This document shows, one piece after another, positions 47,680 through 59,104 of a stretch of DNA of 64,000 nt. Source of the DNA: Druceiella hillmani (lineage: Eukaryota > Arthropoda > Insecta > Lepidoptera > Hepialidae); NCBI GenBank assembly GCA_039881145.1, contig JAYKKI010000003.1, positions 9,696,501-9,760,500 on the forward strand. Reading direction: 5' to 3'. A model generated the notes under the pieces. The model searched no databases and was not told where the DNA came from. It was given only the letters and a program-made list of their open reading frames with translations. Every line of letters starts with the position of its first letter. Within the stretch, counting starts at the first letter, position 1. The translations under genes and the position numbers were made by a program.

Positions 47680-50329
47680 ATAAACCCAACATCTCCAACT
47701 ATTATGGTATATCGTAGAAGGTATAATTTCGTGATATTCTAAACAGAAAATTCCTCTTCATTCACGTTCAAGACAAATTAAGCAACTTGTATTACAAATT
47801 TATTTTAGTTATTAAGTATTTCAATCAAGCAAAAGAGGTTTTTTTGTGTGGAACTAAGAGCATTACTGGAGGTTTTATCAAAATTAATAGTCTCCCAAAA
47901 ATATGAGTACTCAGAGCAATGCTTACCTTTTCATGTAACAGTGATAGTTATGAGTAATTGGAAGTCGGCGCGAAATTGTATCAATTTATAACAAATGTTT
48001 ATATTAAAATCACTTGAATGAAGCAAATGATACACTTGCGCTATTGCAATCGTTATAATTGATTCTAGCTGTTGTTCTAAAATAAATTTCAATTAGGGAT
48101 ATTTTGATTTATGTTTACTCCAACAACATTATATTTGAAACCAATTATGTAATATTTTATAATATTATATTGGTATTATTGCAATATTTTAAATATTCCA
48201 TTAATTATTTTAATTTTGTTTAACTTACAATAAACACAATAACAACGAACGAGTTACCTACACAACATAAATATTGAACACAATTACAAAGCAGTCAGTC
48301 TCAAAAATATGTATTAGTGTTAAATATTAGAAGATAAGTTGAATCAAAATCGTAGGTCTATTTTGTAGTATGTATAGATTTGGTTGAAGAAAATGAGAAA
48401 GTTTCGGATAATGAATGCTCAACACCGAATTAAACGACAAGTCCGTGAGAGGAAAAGCTATATATTATAGTTCCAGTTCCAAATATTTCGAATTACGTTT
48501 ATATTTTTTTCATACATATTAAATATGTTAAAGTTTCTTTACCTCAAAAGTAAATAACTCTCGTCTCCGTTCATTTGTCTGACTCTCACATGGTTTTTCT
48601 TTCGAAAACCGTTTGACGTAATACGTAGTTTGATAACACAAGGTTATAAAGCATTTATTTTAAAGAAATAATGATGAAATATATTAATATAGATATTTAA
48701 AATGGACAAAGAAAATAATCGAATGTTTTAAAATTTCATATATTGCATAGGTATCCATTAAAATAGCAAGATTCTGAAACTATGTCTTTTGTCAGAGTTT
48801 TATTTGAGACATTATTGGAAATGCCCACTTCGTTTTTCTTAGAAAAACGTTTTACATAGCAACATAAAATTGGACATCGCCATAAAACGTATTAATCCAT
48901 TTCCACGATTAATACCAAAAGTATGTAAATGGATATGTTAAAGGTAGAAAATGAAATGACAGATTTTTTTTATTATTTCATATATCATGTTGATATCAGT
49001 TAAAAGACTTGCTATTTTAATGAAATTCCATCTTTACTAGAATGCTACAGCCAACTTCACGGTATACTACACCTGTAAAAATAACTGGCTATTGTGTCCA
49101 CAAGGTAAAAACTAATGTTAATATTCGTAAATCGGTCAGTAGAAATAATTTCTATCATTAAATGATTAAATGTTTACGAGTATACGTCCCTAAGTGTATA
49201 CAGACACTTCATGGCACGAGTTGTACTCGTACTTAATATTTGTTTTCATTTATCATATTTAGTGAATGTAATCGATTAAGAAATCAAAGTGGAGTAACTA
49301 TAATGTGTATTAAACTAAATGTGGTATAGTTTATAAAACTAATCGCTATTGAAATTATCTTTTTGTCAAGTACTGGAGATATTGATTTTAAATATTTCCA
49401 TTGCGTTTCAGTTCAGTATTAACGAATACAACTAGAGATAATATAGATAAAAACGTAATTATCAATTGCAGATTGCAAATTAAAGAGTGAAAATATATGT
49501 ATATTTATACATGGATGTGAAAATCAAAAGTATTAAATCTAGCAAAATTTAGGAATTGTTGGTAATAATGCCAGTACAATAAATATTTTAAGAGGCAAAT
49601 ATTTCATAAACGAGCACATGAATTGAAAATTATACAGTGCCGAAACCGAGAAAATTCTAATGTAGTCGGTTTATGATCTGTGGTACGTAATATGGCTTAA
49701 AATGCATCCAACAAAGAAGGCGAAGGAACGTTATTTGGCTCTGAATTGTCAAGTAGTAAAAAAGCAATCAAGTGTTTGTTGTACGTCTGTAAGTACAAAT
49801 TAAAAAAATTACGGGTTTTGTTAATTTACTAAGTTTATTACGAGTTCTGCCAGTAATTATATTCCCATATAGTTATATAAATTATCTTCATACTTAGTTC
49901 AATAAATAAGAATATATTTACGGTTGAACCTGAAATATAATGCAATATAAATATCATGGGCACTTGTACACGAGGAACTTTCAACCTTGCGTAACTTCAA
50001 TATTTCACATTAATAATAATTACAACAAAATGTACCTGCTATTAACTCTATATTTAGTTTATATTAATCTATATTTCAGGTTTGCTTCGTCCACCGATTG
50101 AGTGGTTTTTGTACCCAAAAAAAAATTGTCATTTTTTTAGCTAAAATAACACGGTTTCCTCTTTAGATAGACATAATTTGTATAAAATTAAGTTAAATAA
50201 AATTATTAGCTAAAAGGTGAAAACATAAATTTTACGAGAATTGGATGTACTTAAACTATTCAGATCGTCTATAATTGTCATTAACGCCCTTAATTTCATT
50301 CGGAACTAATATCCATGACTTCAAATACA
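47680..50329. other. AT-rich DNA, no gene seen
   Basis: Weakly similar blocks about 280 bases apart (near 48718-48765 and 48955-49020, both with TTTCATATAT followed by a CTATTTTAA- or TTAAAATAG-containing stretch) may be an old duplication. No gene recognised. Confidence 0.55.
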
Positions 50330-50605
50330 AATACGCCCACTGCCATGTTTAACCCAAATATTATTCGGAGAACATGTTTACTCAAAGATTATTATACGCC
50401 CTATGAGAGACATTAATCAGAGGGCGAACGGAACGAGAATCAATCGACGAGGGTCCCCATTTCTCGCTGTAAAGCCGCTCGCAGGACGCGAACGAATTAC
50501 AAAAGGATTAGCGAATCCCTTTGATTGAGCTCACCGATCAATTTGCAATGTAAAGACGAGAGACGGGCTTGACTGCAAATTCCGTCACTATTCAAACAAG
50601 GTAGT
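50330..50605. promoter_or_regulatory. GC-richer island, strong candidate conserved noncoding element
   Basis: Sharp-edged rise in GC and CpG (GGGCGAACGGAACGAGAATC at 50421-50440; AAAGCCGCTCGCAGGACGCG at 50471-50490). It packs transcription-factor-like sites: GGATTA (Otx/Bicoid-type) at about 50505-50510, CTTTGATT (Tcf/Lef-type) at 50519-50526, and AATCAATCGA at 50437-50446 (Pbx/Exd-like). No frame of note covers it. This has the look of an insect developmental enhancer or ultraconserved element, but conservation cannot be tested here. Confidence 0.45.
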
Positions 50606-53364
50606 CATTGTACAAGCATTTAAGCGAACGCCCAAACAGTGTAGTCCCTTTATTAATTTTATGTCGGACGATATTGATCCTAAATCTCAGTTGCTTGGCG
50701 AAATGGAGTCATCTAAATTATTTAAAAGTATCCTATTGCTATTGAATGGGATTTTCTGTGTTAAAATAAGTGAGCTAATTATGTCAGTTGTCGATACATA
50801 TACATATATAAACACACTTATTATTACAATGGCTCAACAAATTATGAAACGTTATAAGCGGGAGTTTATCTGTCTTCTTTTCTTTTTTGTTCACTGGTTT
50901 TAATTTTTTCCTCAATTCCGTTAAGCAAAATTTTCTTAAACTGTTATTTTAAATATTTTTTAAATTACCGTAATTTATACTATTATTTTACCGTAGGTAT
51001 TTTAATTTATTTAAAATATAACTTATTACACAAATACGAGTAATTTAAACATACGCATTAGTAACATTAACTTTTGACACTTGTTTATCAAGATGACATT
51101 TTATACTACTCTAAACCATCTTAAATATTATTGTTAAACGTACAAAATATTTTAGCAATAGTTCTATGGCAGCTTCAGCTCGAAAAAAATGCATTCTCAG
51201 ATGCTTTTTGTTTTTTTTAATTAAAATTAATACAGCGGTGAAATTCTATCTTTCCTTAAGGAAATTACCTATACAAGCTAACTAAATAGGCACCTTTTCT
51301 TTTAGCAAGTAAATTCTAATTTACAACGGAATTCCAAACTTAAGTTAATATTTCAAATTTGCGACCAGATGAACTGAATTTGTTTTGAGAAAACTATTAT
51401 GTAATTTGAATTTAGCGGAAGTTTTATACAACGGAAAACGTGTAACTTTGATACACTTGTATACAAATATAACAAAAAGCAAAGTCGTCACTGGTGAACA
51501 GTTCAGTGAAGAAGTGCATAAGCCTCGAATCACTTCATAATTCCACAAAAGGTCAAATGAAATATAATATGCAGCGACCCCAACTTTCAGTAAAATCTTC
51601 ATTACAGTACACAAAACACTTTTATAATTTGGCATGTAACAACAGGAACTCTTACTTTGTATACATGGTTTGCTGTATGTGACATTGTAAAAACAAAAGA
51701 AGCTAAGCATTTTGAATATCCCTTACCAGAGAAAAATCTATGCCACACTCGCAATATAGTGTGGAAAGTAGTTATAGATTGATACTATTAAAATGATGTT
51801 ATTAAAAATCACAAGAGACAATTATTTTATAGCTAGGTTAGTCTCATTTTTGTAACCTCATATGCATTAATGAATTTTATTTTCAACATCTCTATATAAC
51901 TTGTAATTAATAGGTCACAAAAGTTCTGAACTAAACTCGGTCAACCTGGTACAATTATATAATGTTATATATAAATAAGAAGTCTCATTAATTGCATTCA
52001 GTTCATAATATGGTGTATTATATTTCCTATAGTCATCAACGATAAGAATTATCTTTTTAGTTAACCAGCAAATATGTCGAAACTTTCGTTTTCAAAATTC
52101 AATATTAAATTTGTATCTTAATTTTTTAACTTTGATAATTAAAATAAAAATAATCCGTATTGAAATACTATACAATATGAATGACTGTGAATGGAATAAG
52201 TTTTTTTTAAATAGATTCAGATAATACGATTGTGAAACGTCATATTTTGTTTTTCTTTCATTTATGTGAATAAAGATAAGGCTTCACTTATGAATAAGAC
52301 TTTGTGAAATACATACAAAAAACCTAATAAATACGAGTAGGAGTCTCAAACCAAGAATGCTTACACATTATGTTAACATGAACATTTAAAGGAACATAGT
52401 ATTCTAGTAAACTTTCTGTAAACATTTATATTATTATATATATCTCTTAGTATATATTTTACAAACATTAAAAAAGACGCGAATTTTTCAAAATTATAAA
52501 GTTTACAGCGCGAATTGTAGTAGAGTTTTAGTTTCGTAATTTTAACTTTGACACCTTCAAAAATGAGGTTTTGGAGGCTTTGTTAAAAGCTTTCACATAG
52601 TTACTTTATGAAATCGTATTTAAATTCAAATGTTGTAATATCAGTATTTTTGTGATATAGTAAATTATCTTTAATTAAAAATGACATTAACAAGGAAAGT
52701 AACCGCAATATTAAACTTTATTATTTACTGCGTTGACATTAAAAATTTAAATTTATTCCAATTAAAAACTTAAAAGAACTTGTAGAAATCGGATTAAGAA
52801 GTTATGGACATACTGCCTTCAACATTTGAAGATATAGCGTATTTTTATAAAACTATTTAAAACTCTTACTATCTTTTTAAATAAAATTTATGGCATAGTA
52901 TTTATTTTACAAACGTAAAAATATGAGATTTCGTCATCACTATAATTTTCCGATAAATTTTAGGTGAACCTCTAGTATCGTTGTTTTTTTATAGTCTTGA
53001 CTATAGCCATTTTGGGAGAAGGAAGGAAAGATGGTAGAGTAGGTTTTTGAAGATATTTTTAACATCTCTAATAATATTTTTTATAAAATAACATTAATAA
53101 CCTTACAATATATATAGGAAATAAAAAAATAGGGGTATGATTTGATGCCTATTTTCATATAAATATTTTTCAGTTTGAACTATTGAGATATGTATCGATT
53201 AATATAATTAATAAGTACGTAAAATTTTAAATATTTACGTCAAATGGAGGAGGGGTAGATTTAAAAATGGTTGCGCTGGAGGAATGGATATGATCTTATA
53301 ACGCTTCCGTTTTTTTTCTTTTTGAGTACCGAATTGCAATTTTGTTTCCTTAATAAAATAAACC
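50606..53364. other. AT-rich DNA, no gene seen
   Basis: An 80-codon frame at 50661-50903 (+) and a 121-codon frame at 51345-51710 (-) have no domains. The second overlaps an opposite-strand frame, as expected of chance openings. Confidence 0.6.
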
Positions 53365-53560
53365 TACTAATATAATAAAAGCAAATTTTGTTTGTTTATT
53401 TATTTGTTTTTCCTTCTTTCAAGCTTAAAAACCCAACGGATTTCTAGAGAAAATTTGATATAGATAATATTCATCACAGATTTAAAATCAAGCTATGTAC
53501 AAATAAATTATTAATTTTAGGAGCAAAGCGGTAAACATAAAGGTTAAAAATTGTACTTGC
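53365..53560 (+). repeat. Fragment of abundant arthropod 'ctaatattataaa...tttgtttgtttg' repeat
   Basis: CTACTAATATAATAAAAGCA (53364-53383) leads into TTTTGTTTGTTTATTTATTT and then CCTTCTTTCAAGCTTAAA, AACGGATTT and GAAAATTTGATATAGATAAT. This order of phrases matches the very common arthropod interspersed repeat that reads 'ctaatattataaatgcgaaagtttgtttgtttg ... cacgcttaaa ... gaaccgatttt ... aaatttggtatagagata'. The ends are not delimited. Recognition from memory of the pattern, not alignment. Confidence 0.55.
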
Positions 53561-53694
53561 GCACGGAAAACCGAACGAATATAAAACCTATATTCAACAG
53601 GAAAATATTTTAATGATAAATAAAATATTGCTCCATCATATTCTTAAATATTTGTTGTAAAACGATGAAACGGTTCCTAAATAAATATGATTGC

Positions 53695-53698
<4 letters not shown>

Positions 53699-53741
<43 letters not shown>

Positions 53742-53774
53742 GTGTGTGTGTGTGTGTGTGTATGTGTGTGTATT
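53699..53774. repeat. Compound (TA)n-(TG)n microsatellite
   Basis: About 35 bases of alternating TA pass directly into about 35 bases of TG repeats with one TATG interruption. Compound arrays of this type usually arise by mutation and spread of TG units at the edge of TA. Confidence 0.98.
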
Positions 53775-54104
53775 TAATATATAATGATAGCTAAAGCTAA
53801 AAAGTTCTTTCATTTTGTATACTTAGAGTATAATCCACGCGTATATTTACACGGTACATATATATTTCATCCGGGCGGGCATAATTCACAGAAGGCCTGT
53901 TTGTAGACATTATTATCAAGTGGAAATTTCTCATAATTGAAAGATAATGTGTTAAGTGCCTGTTTTAATGATAGATAAGCATTGCGTTTTGTTTTGTAAA
54001 TCATTTGCGAATAATAGAAAATAATTTTTATAAACAACTTGGAAATTTTCGAAAAATCTTTATGATCTAGGTACTTATGATTTATATAAAAATATACTTC
54101 TATT

Positions 54105-54262
54105 CAAATATATTAATTTGGCGTTAATTTTGTATGAAATTCATTATTCACAATTAAATGAAACTATTCGATGTATTATTATTTCTACTTTCAGTAGTTT
54201 TTTACCACGACCTAGGTTTCGTTGTATTACAACATCTTCAGGTGGGCTATTAGCAAAGATTT
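54105..54262 (-). mobile_element. Dispersed repeat family, copy C, left arm
   Basis: Third member of the family at 822-975 and 42930-43083. It keeps CGACCTAGGTTTCGTTGTAT (54208-54227) and CTTCAGGTGGGCTATTAGCA. It is the left half of a head-to-head inverted pair with 54334-54430. A GGGCTATTAGCAAAG module follows at 54244-54258. Confidence 0.8.
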
Positions 54263-54318
54263 CTACCTAAATGTCTTTTGCTAATAGCCCAGCTTCAGGT
54301 GGGCTATTAGCAAAGAGG
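54244..54318. repeat. Three copies of GGGCTATTAGCAAA, alternating orientation
   Basis: The module occurs forward at 54244-54257, reverse-complemented at 54277-54290 (TTTGCTAATAGCCC) and forward again at 54301-54314. It bridges the two arms of the inverted repeat-family pair and is able to form a local hairpin. Confidence 0.95.
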
Positions 54319-54333
54319 TTCTGATACAATGGA

Positions 54334-54430
54334 ATCTGAAGATGTTGTAATACACCGAAACCTAGGTTGTGGTAAAGAACTACTGAAAGCAGAAATAATA
54401 CTACATAACGTAGTTTCATTTACTTGTTAA
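54334..54430 (+). mobile_element. Dispersed repeat family, copy C, right arm (inverted)
   Basis: This is the reverse complement of the left arm and reads on the + strand ATCTGAAGATGTTGTAATAC, ACCGAAACCTAGGTTGTGGT, then the AGAAATAATACTACATAACG block. The sense peptide is SEDVVIHRNLGCGKE, matching the RNLGRGKE block of copy B on the minus strand. Together the arms make a foldback structure of about 100 bp per arm with roughly 70 bp between. Confidence 0.8.
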
Positions 54431-54854
54431 TATAATTCTGTATTACATGCACGATGAAATATTATATATCTTGACTATTTTATTTATCCTTCCAATATTA
54501 TTGTCTTTAAATTCTATCTCCTTATCTAATCCATATTGCCTAATTCCATAATTTTTTACTATTATTGTATATAATACTAAATTCCAACAATTTTTTACTA
54601 TTATTGTAAATCATTCTTAAATATTCCGTTCATTATGATATTGCCTTTCTTGCAGGTTCATTTCTCCCTGATAATTAGCGAAGTCACTAGTCATTCATAA
54701 CTTAAGTTAACAAAGTCATAATGACATTAACTTTGCCTCTAGATACATGTATGACTCTTAAAATTGACTCTAAAATAAAAATCTCGCACACTAACAATTG
54801 AATTTATCATCGAAATTATGATCTACACTGTAATATGCAACAACGGTATCCTTT

Positions 54855-54856
<2 letters not shown>

Positions 54857-54900
<44 letters not shown>

Positions 54901-54904
54901 CATA
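54857..54904. repeat. (TA)n microsatellite
   Basis: Alternating AT with symmetric ACATAT interruptions at both ends. Confidence 0.97.
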
Positions 54905-55079
54905 GGGTTCCTCATAATTTTCCTAAGACATAAAATTATTATATATATTTTCCTGTATTTAAATTGAGACAGATTTTAGCAAATGTTTATTCATGTTGTG
55001 AATATTTTACACAAACTATTCATTAACATAACTAACAAACTATTCATGCACATGGTAAAAAGAAATGTTTAAGCAATTT
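54905..55079. other. AT-rich DNA, no gene seen
   Basis: Nothing recognisable. Confidence 0.6.
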
Positions 55080-55330
55080 CACGCTGATAACTCTCAAATA
55101 CTAAAACTCGCCATTCCACGCAGCGTTAACTCGAAGACAAGAAGATCCCATACTTCAAGTGGTAACTGCCTACAAGCATGTCCGCAATGTCTGCGAGTGA
55201 GGGTCAAGCCGTAACTTCTCACGACTGTGTCGTCCCTCCGCAAGATGGTTTACGCTGATGACGCGCCCGGCCGTTATGGTCTCCTCTTGCGAATGAGACA
55301 CGGTCGTTGGTTAGGGTTACAAATAGTTGT
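55080..55330. promoter_or_regulatory. GC-richer island of unknown nature
   Basis: Balanced composition with CpG (GATGACGCGCCCGGCCGTTA at 55256-55275) bounded on both sides by AT-rich DNA and a (TA)n array. No long frame, no tRNA-like A/B boxes and no recognised repeat. Could be an exon of a noncoding RNA, a regulatory element or a transposon fragment with unfamiliar sequence. Confidence 0.35.
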
Positions 55331-55426
55331 ATTGTTGGTTGTCTTCTGGTAAGTAGATAAAAGGTATTAAATTTTATTAGATTTGAATGTATAGCAAATA
55401 TATAATCTACTTAAATAACATGCTAA

Positions 55427-55428
<2 letters not shown>

Positions 55429-55481
<53 letters not shown>

Positions 55482-55485
55482 TATA

Positions 55486-55538
<53 letters not shown>
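55429..55538. repeat. (TA)n microsatellite
   Basis: About 110 bases of alternating AT broken once by AAATATATATATATTTT. The interruption is itself palindromic, so the whole array is a near-perfect inverted repeat. Confidence 0.98.
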
Positions 55539-55540
<2 letters not shown>

Positions 55541-55826
55541 AAAAAAGTGATAAATTATGTAGTCGAGAATAATGAAATACGAATTTTTTTGAAGAATCCT
55601 TTTAACTGTTTTTCCTAAAAGTGTTTTGAGAATATTTGTTTTATAATTAAGGGGCCAGCCGGGTTGATAATTTCTTTTCAAAATAAATTTGGCTTGTCCA
55701 TGTTTTTATTAATCATTTTTTTAAATTTAATTTACTCATTTTCTTAAATTTCCTACTTCACGTCAGTTGCAATTTGAGCAGAACAGTATTGAGGCAATTG
55801 GTTAAATAATTCTAATTGATCCAAAA

Positions 55827-55950
55827 GATTTTAATTAATTCCGAAATGTAAATAATATTTTGAATATATTATTTGGATAGATTTTAATTCATTCCAAAAT
55901 GTAAATAACATTTTGGATACATAAATTCCAAAATGCAAAAATATTTTGGA
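55827..55950. repeat. Diverged tandem repeat, 53-bp period
   Basis: GATTTTAATTAATTCCGAAA (55827 on) and GATTTTAATTCATTCCAAAA (55880 on) start two copies that both continue TGTAAATAA and end ATTTTG(A/G)ATA. A partial third copy (AATTCCAAAATGCAAAAATA) starts near 55924. Confidence 0.85.
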
Positions 55951-56379
55951 GTAGCCATAATAATTCCAATTTATTTCGAGATTATATTCATTTAAATACT
56001 AGTCGCATTACAAAAAAAATATATGGACACAGGAAATCACATTTATTTTCGACTAGGAATTAAACTTGCATTTGTTATCAACAATGAATTAAGGCTAAAT
56101 TTATGTACAATTAAGTGGTGTGAAAGTAGCAAGAAAGTAGACATATACACGGACAAAGCCAATTTAGCCTTTAAAATATTAATTAAGATTGATCTAAAAA
56201 CTTTATAAGTACTTTAATTGTGAAAGTTTCTTACTTACGGTTGTCATCAGGATTAATTCAATCGCTTCAAAAGTTGCATTTTACGTAAAGTTCTGACGCT
56301 TGATTCTAGCTCGATTTATCGACGCAAAAGCAGATATTTCTATGCAAACCATCGATAATGTAACCAAGATTTGGCGGTT

Positions 56380-56720
56380 TTGTTTAGAACAAGGATAAGT
56401 TTCTTGTCGTTGAGTTGCCTCGCCGCGCTTCCCGTGAAACAATATAAAGCCCGAAGGGAAATGTGTCGTCGGCTCGTTCATTGTTTTGTAGCGAGGAGAT
56501 TTATTGAAAATAGAGAGATTTGTCGTTGTCAGTCACTTGCAGTCGCGGTGCGGTCTCCTGGCTCTCTTCGGTACGCGCTCTGGCTAACAAATGAAGGGTG
56601 AAGGATCCGGAGCCATTATGGTAGGATTTATATACGCGCGGCGCAATATACAATTTTGTACTCGCTCCCATGTTGACGGTCCTTGGAAATTGATCGTGTA
56701 ATGTCGGTATAAATTGTAGC
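56380..56720. promoter_or_regulatory. GC-richer, CpG-retaining island, candidate promoter or enhancer
   Basis: Among the longest balanced-composition stretches in the window, with many CpGs (CCTCGCCGCGCTTCCCGTGA at 56418-56437; CAGTCGCGGTGCGGTCTCCT at 56539-56558). CATTGTTTTG at 56479-56488 is a Sox-type site. GATTTATATACGCGCGGCGC (56625-56644) could contain a TATA box. Both strands are open for 66-76 codons, but the products are unrecognised, as expected from GC. I cannot tell a promoter/first exon from a conserved noncoding element. Confidence 0.4.
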
Positions 56721-57379
56721 TTTCACGCTTCTCTATTTGTTTTGCTGAGAGTATTCGTATGTCCTTGACACTCTTGTATCCGTTTCAACTTAATGTTTTT
56801 TATGACTTGGAAACGAAATATTTTAACTCATATATTCAATACCTAGCAAACCTTGTTAGCCGTTTCCGCTACTGTGGACCTGAATAAAGATATAAGTATT
56901 ATTAAATTAACAACAAGATTAATATACGTAATTCCATCTAGTATAATAATTATGAAAATAACTTTTTTAAGTAAGTTCATTTTACTTTCAAACGTTAAAT
57001 TATCATATTTTCATTTTGGTCAATTAAGATAAAATATAACCTAAATTTTTTTCTAGGCTCGACAGAATCCACTAGTATAAACTACATTTTAAATTGCACT
57101 GGCTTACCAGACAAACACAAAACGTTAAAAAAAGATATTTTGGTTTTCTGTTAGTATTTTTATGTTCTGAATATTTTTTTTGGTAAATATCTCCAATGTA
57201 CATAGACACCAATCTACAGTTTTATTATATGTATAGATAATACGTAGATACATAAGTTATACTTACCAACGTTCTTCAGTTTCAAATATTGAATACAGAT
57301 TCAAGTTTCAACCAAAATAGAAGAGACGTAGTAAACTTAAAATGAATTTATACAAAATCGAAAATTTTTACGCGCGGAA
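56721..57379. other. AT-rich DNA, no gene seen
   Basis: Nothing recognisable. Confidence 0.6.
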
Positions 57380-57550
57380 GATGACTGATATAGAGTTCGC
57401 CCTCATGGCAGATGCATCATTCAGCCCTCATTCAGGTTGCTTACTAAATCACTTCTTTCGCATTATTTCACATGTCCCTTTTGGCCTGCTCATTTCACCA
57501 GTGAACATCCATTGTGGAAAATCCGGGTGGAAGATTCCATAGCGAGATTT
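57380..57550. promoter_or_regulatory. Mixed-composition block, possible conserved noncoding element
   Basis: A less AT-biased block with CATTCAGCCCTCATTCAGGT (57418-57437), and no recognisable peptide in the 66-codon frame that crosses it. Confidence 0.2.
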
Positions 57551-57972
57551 CAAATGTATGTAGCGTTATCTATTGGCGTATTTAATTTGGCGTGTTAATT
57601 TCTTTAGTACCATATCTGGTAACTACGACTTACTTGTTGTTCTTGTACTAAAGCAATATAACTGAATTTTTAAAAATATTACTTGCATATCTTCTGACGA
57701 AGTAAACCAATTGTAGTAAAATATTTTATCATTTTTCTGAAAACACTACCTGATTTAGTTTAGTAGATTTAACGTTATGAGAGCACAAATAAACAGACAA
57801 AAATTGCAAAACTATATGTTTGTGCGCTATACCTTTTGTTACTTTCCATTAAATAATTCTTCTTTAAATACTTTTAATATACACGTTTGTCATTTCCATA
57901 CTTGTATTACATATATGGACTATAAAGTAGTAAACAATAAAAGTTTTACAGCCTAGTAGGTAATTTTTTTCA

Positions 57973-57975
<3 letters not shown>

Positions 57976-58022
<47 letters not shown>

Positions 58023-58039
58023 TTTTCCAGATTTTCATG

Positions 58040-58093
<54 letters not shown>
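57976..58093. repeat. Paired (TA)n arrays
   Basis: Two pure (TA)n runs (57976-58020 and 58044-58093) are separated by only 23 bases of non-repeat sequence (AGTTTTCCAGATTTTCATGA and on). Confidence 0.98.
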
Positions 58094-58094
<1 letters not shown>

Positions 58095-59104
58095 TTTTGA
58101 CTCCTTCAATTAATTTGTCGATTAATATAAGGTCTGGCTGTGCAGCCTACCCAAGAACATAAATACATAAAGAGAAAAACCTACGCATTGAAAGTACTTT
58201 CAGACCATTTCCTGTGAATTCATTGCTATTTGTAATAATTTCTTACACAATCTTATGTACGATATTAGTCATGTTACGCCATCGCTTTTTAACATTGAGA
58301 CCATTCTTGTTTAGCAGCGCTATCTTTAGGTTATTTCCAGCCTTTCGACTTTGGAAATTGCGTCCCACCTGCGCTTGCACTTGGTTATGTGGAAAGATGG
58401 AACTTTCATATGGCTTTAAAATTACTTTCAAGATCTAGGTTATCCTTAAGATTCATGGCTTCGACAATAAATTCATTCTCGTAGAAGACCTTTGGCATTG
58501 GAGTGAATAATTGGTTAAATTTTTTTGGCTAGCCCATGTGCTACAAACAGACATATTTTTGACCCAGAAACATAAATCTATTCAAACATTGATTCGGCTT
58601 GATCTTGTAGATAATTACTCTGTATTTTTAAATTACTCTGTCTCCAGTATTATTAAATCTAATATGTGATTAATTTGGACTTGGTCTCAATATATCTAAA
58701 AGATGTTTTGACACCCACGCTCATCTTTACCAAATGTGGTTAATTAACACATATTGCTATGTGAAGCTATACGTAATGATTAAATACTCACTAAACTCAA
58801 AGGGCACTTACTATTCATAAATCTGAAAATAAAATATAACAATACACTTTTTTACGACTTCACAAAGTTATGTACAAGTTTTCCTTTTGCGAGAAAGTGA
58901 ATATAACGCGCTCAAATTTTTTTTAATCTGGAGATAATTTTTTCTACAATATAAGTTTTACAAATATCCTGTTTACAAATTAGAGACATCTTGCTGCTTT
59001 AACATTTGCTATTTAAAAGCAAATAAATCTCGAGTAAATTAATAATATAATTCACTTTGTGTTAATTCACTTGTCATAGATTATTTGTTCATTGTGAACG
59101 AAAT
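58094..59104. other. No gene seen
   Basis: A 74-codon + frame (58214-58438) overlaps a 62-codon minus frame. Neither is recognisable. Confidence 0.55.

Noticed and set aside
51345..51710. 121-codon minus-strand frame
   Set aside because: Overlaps an opposite-strand frame of 62 codons; no domain; Ser/Leu/Lys composition uninformative.
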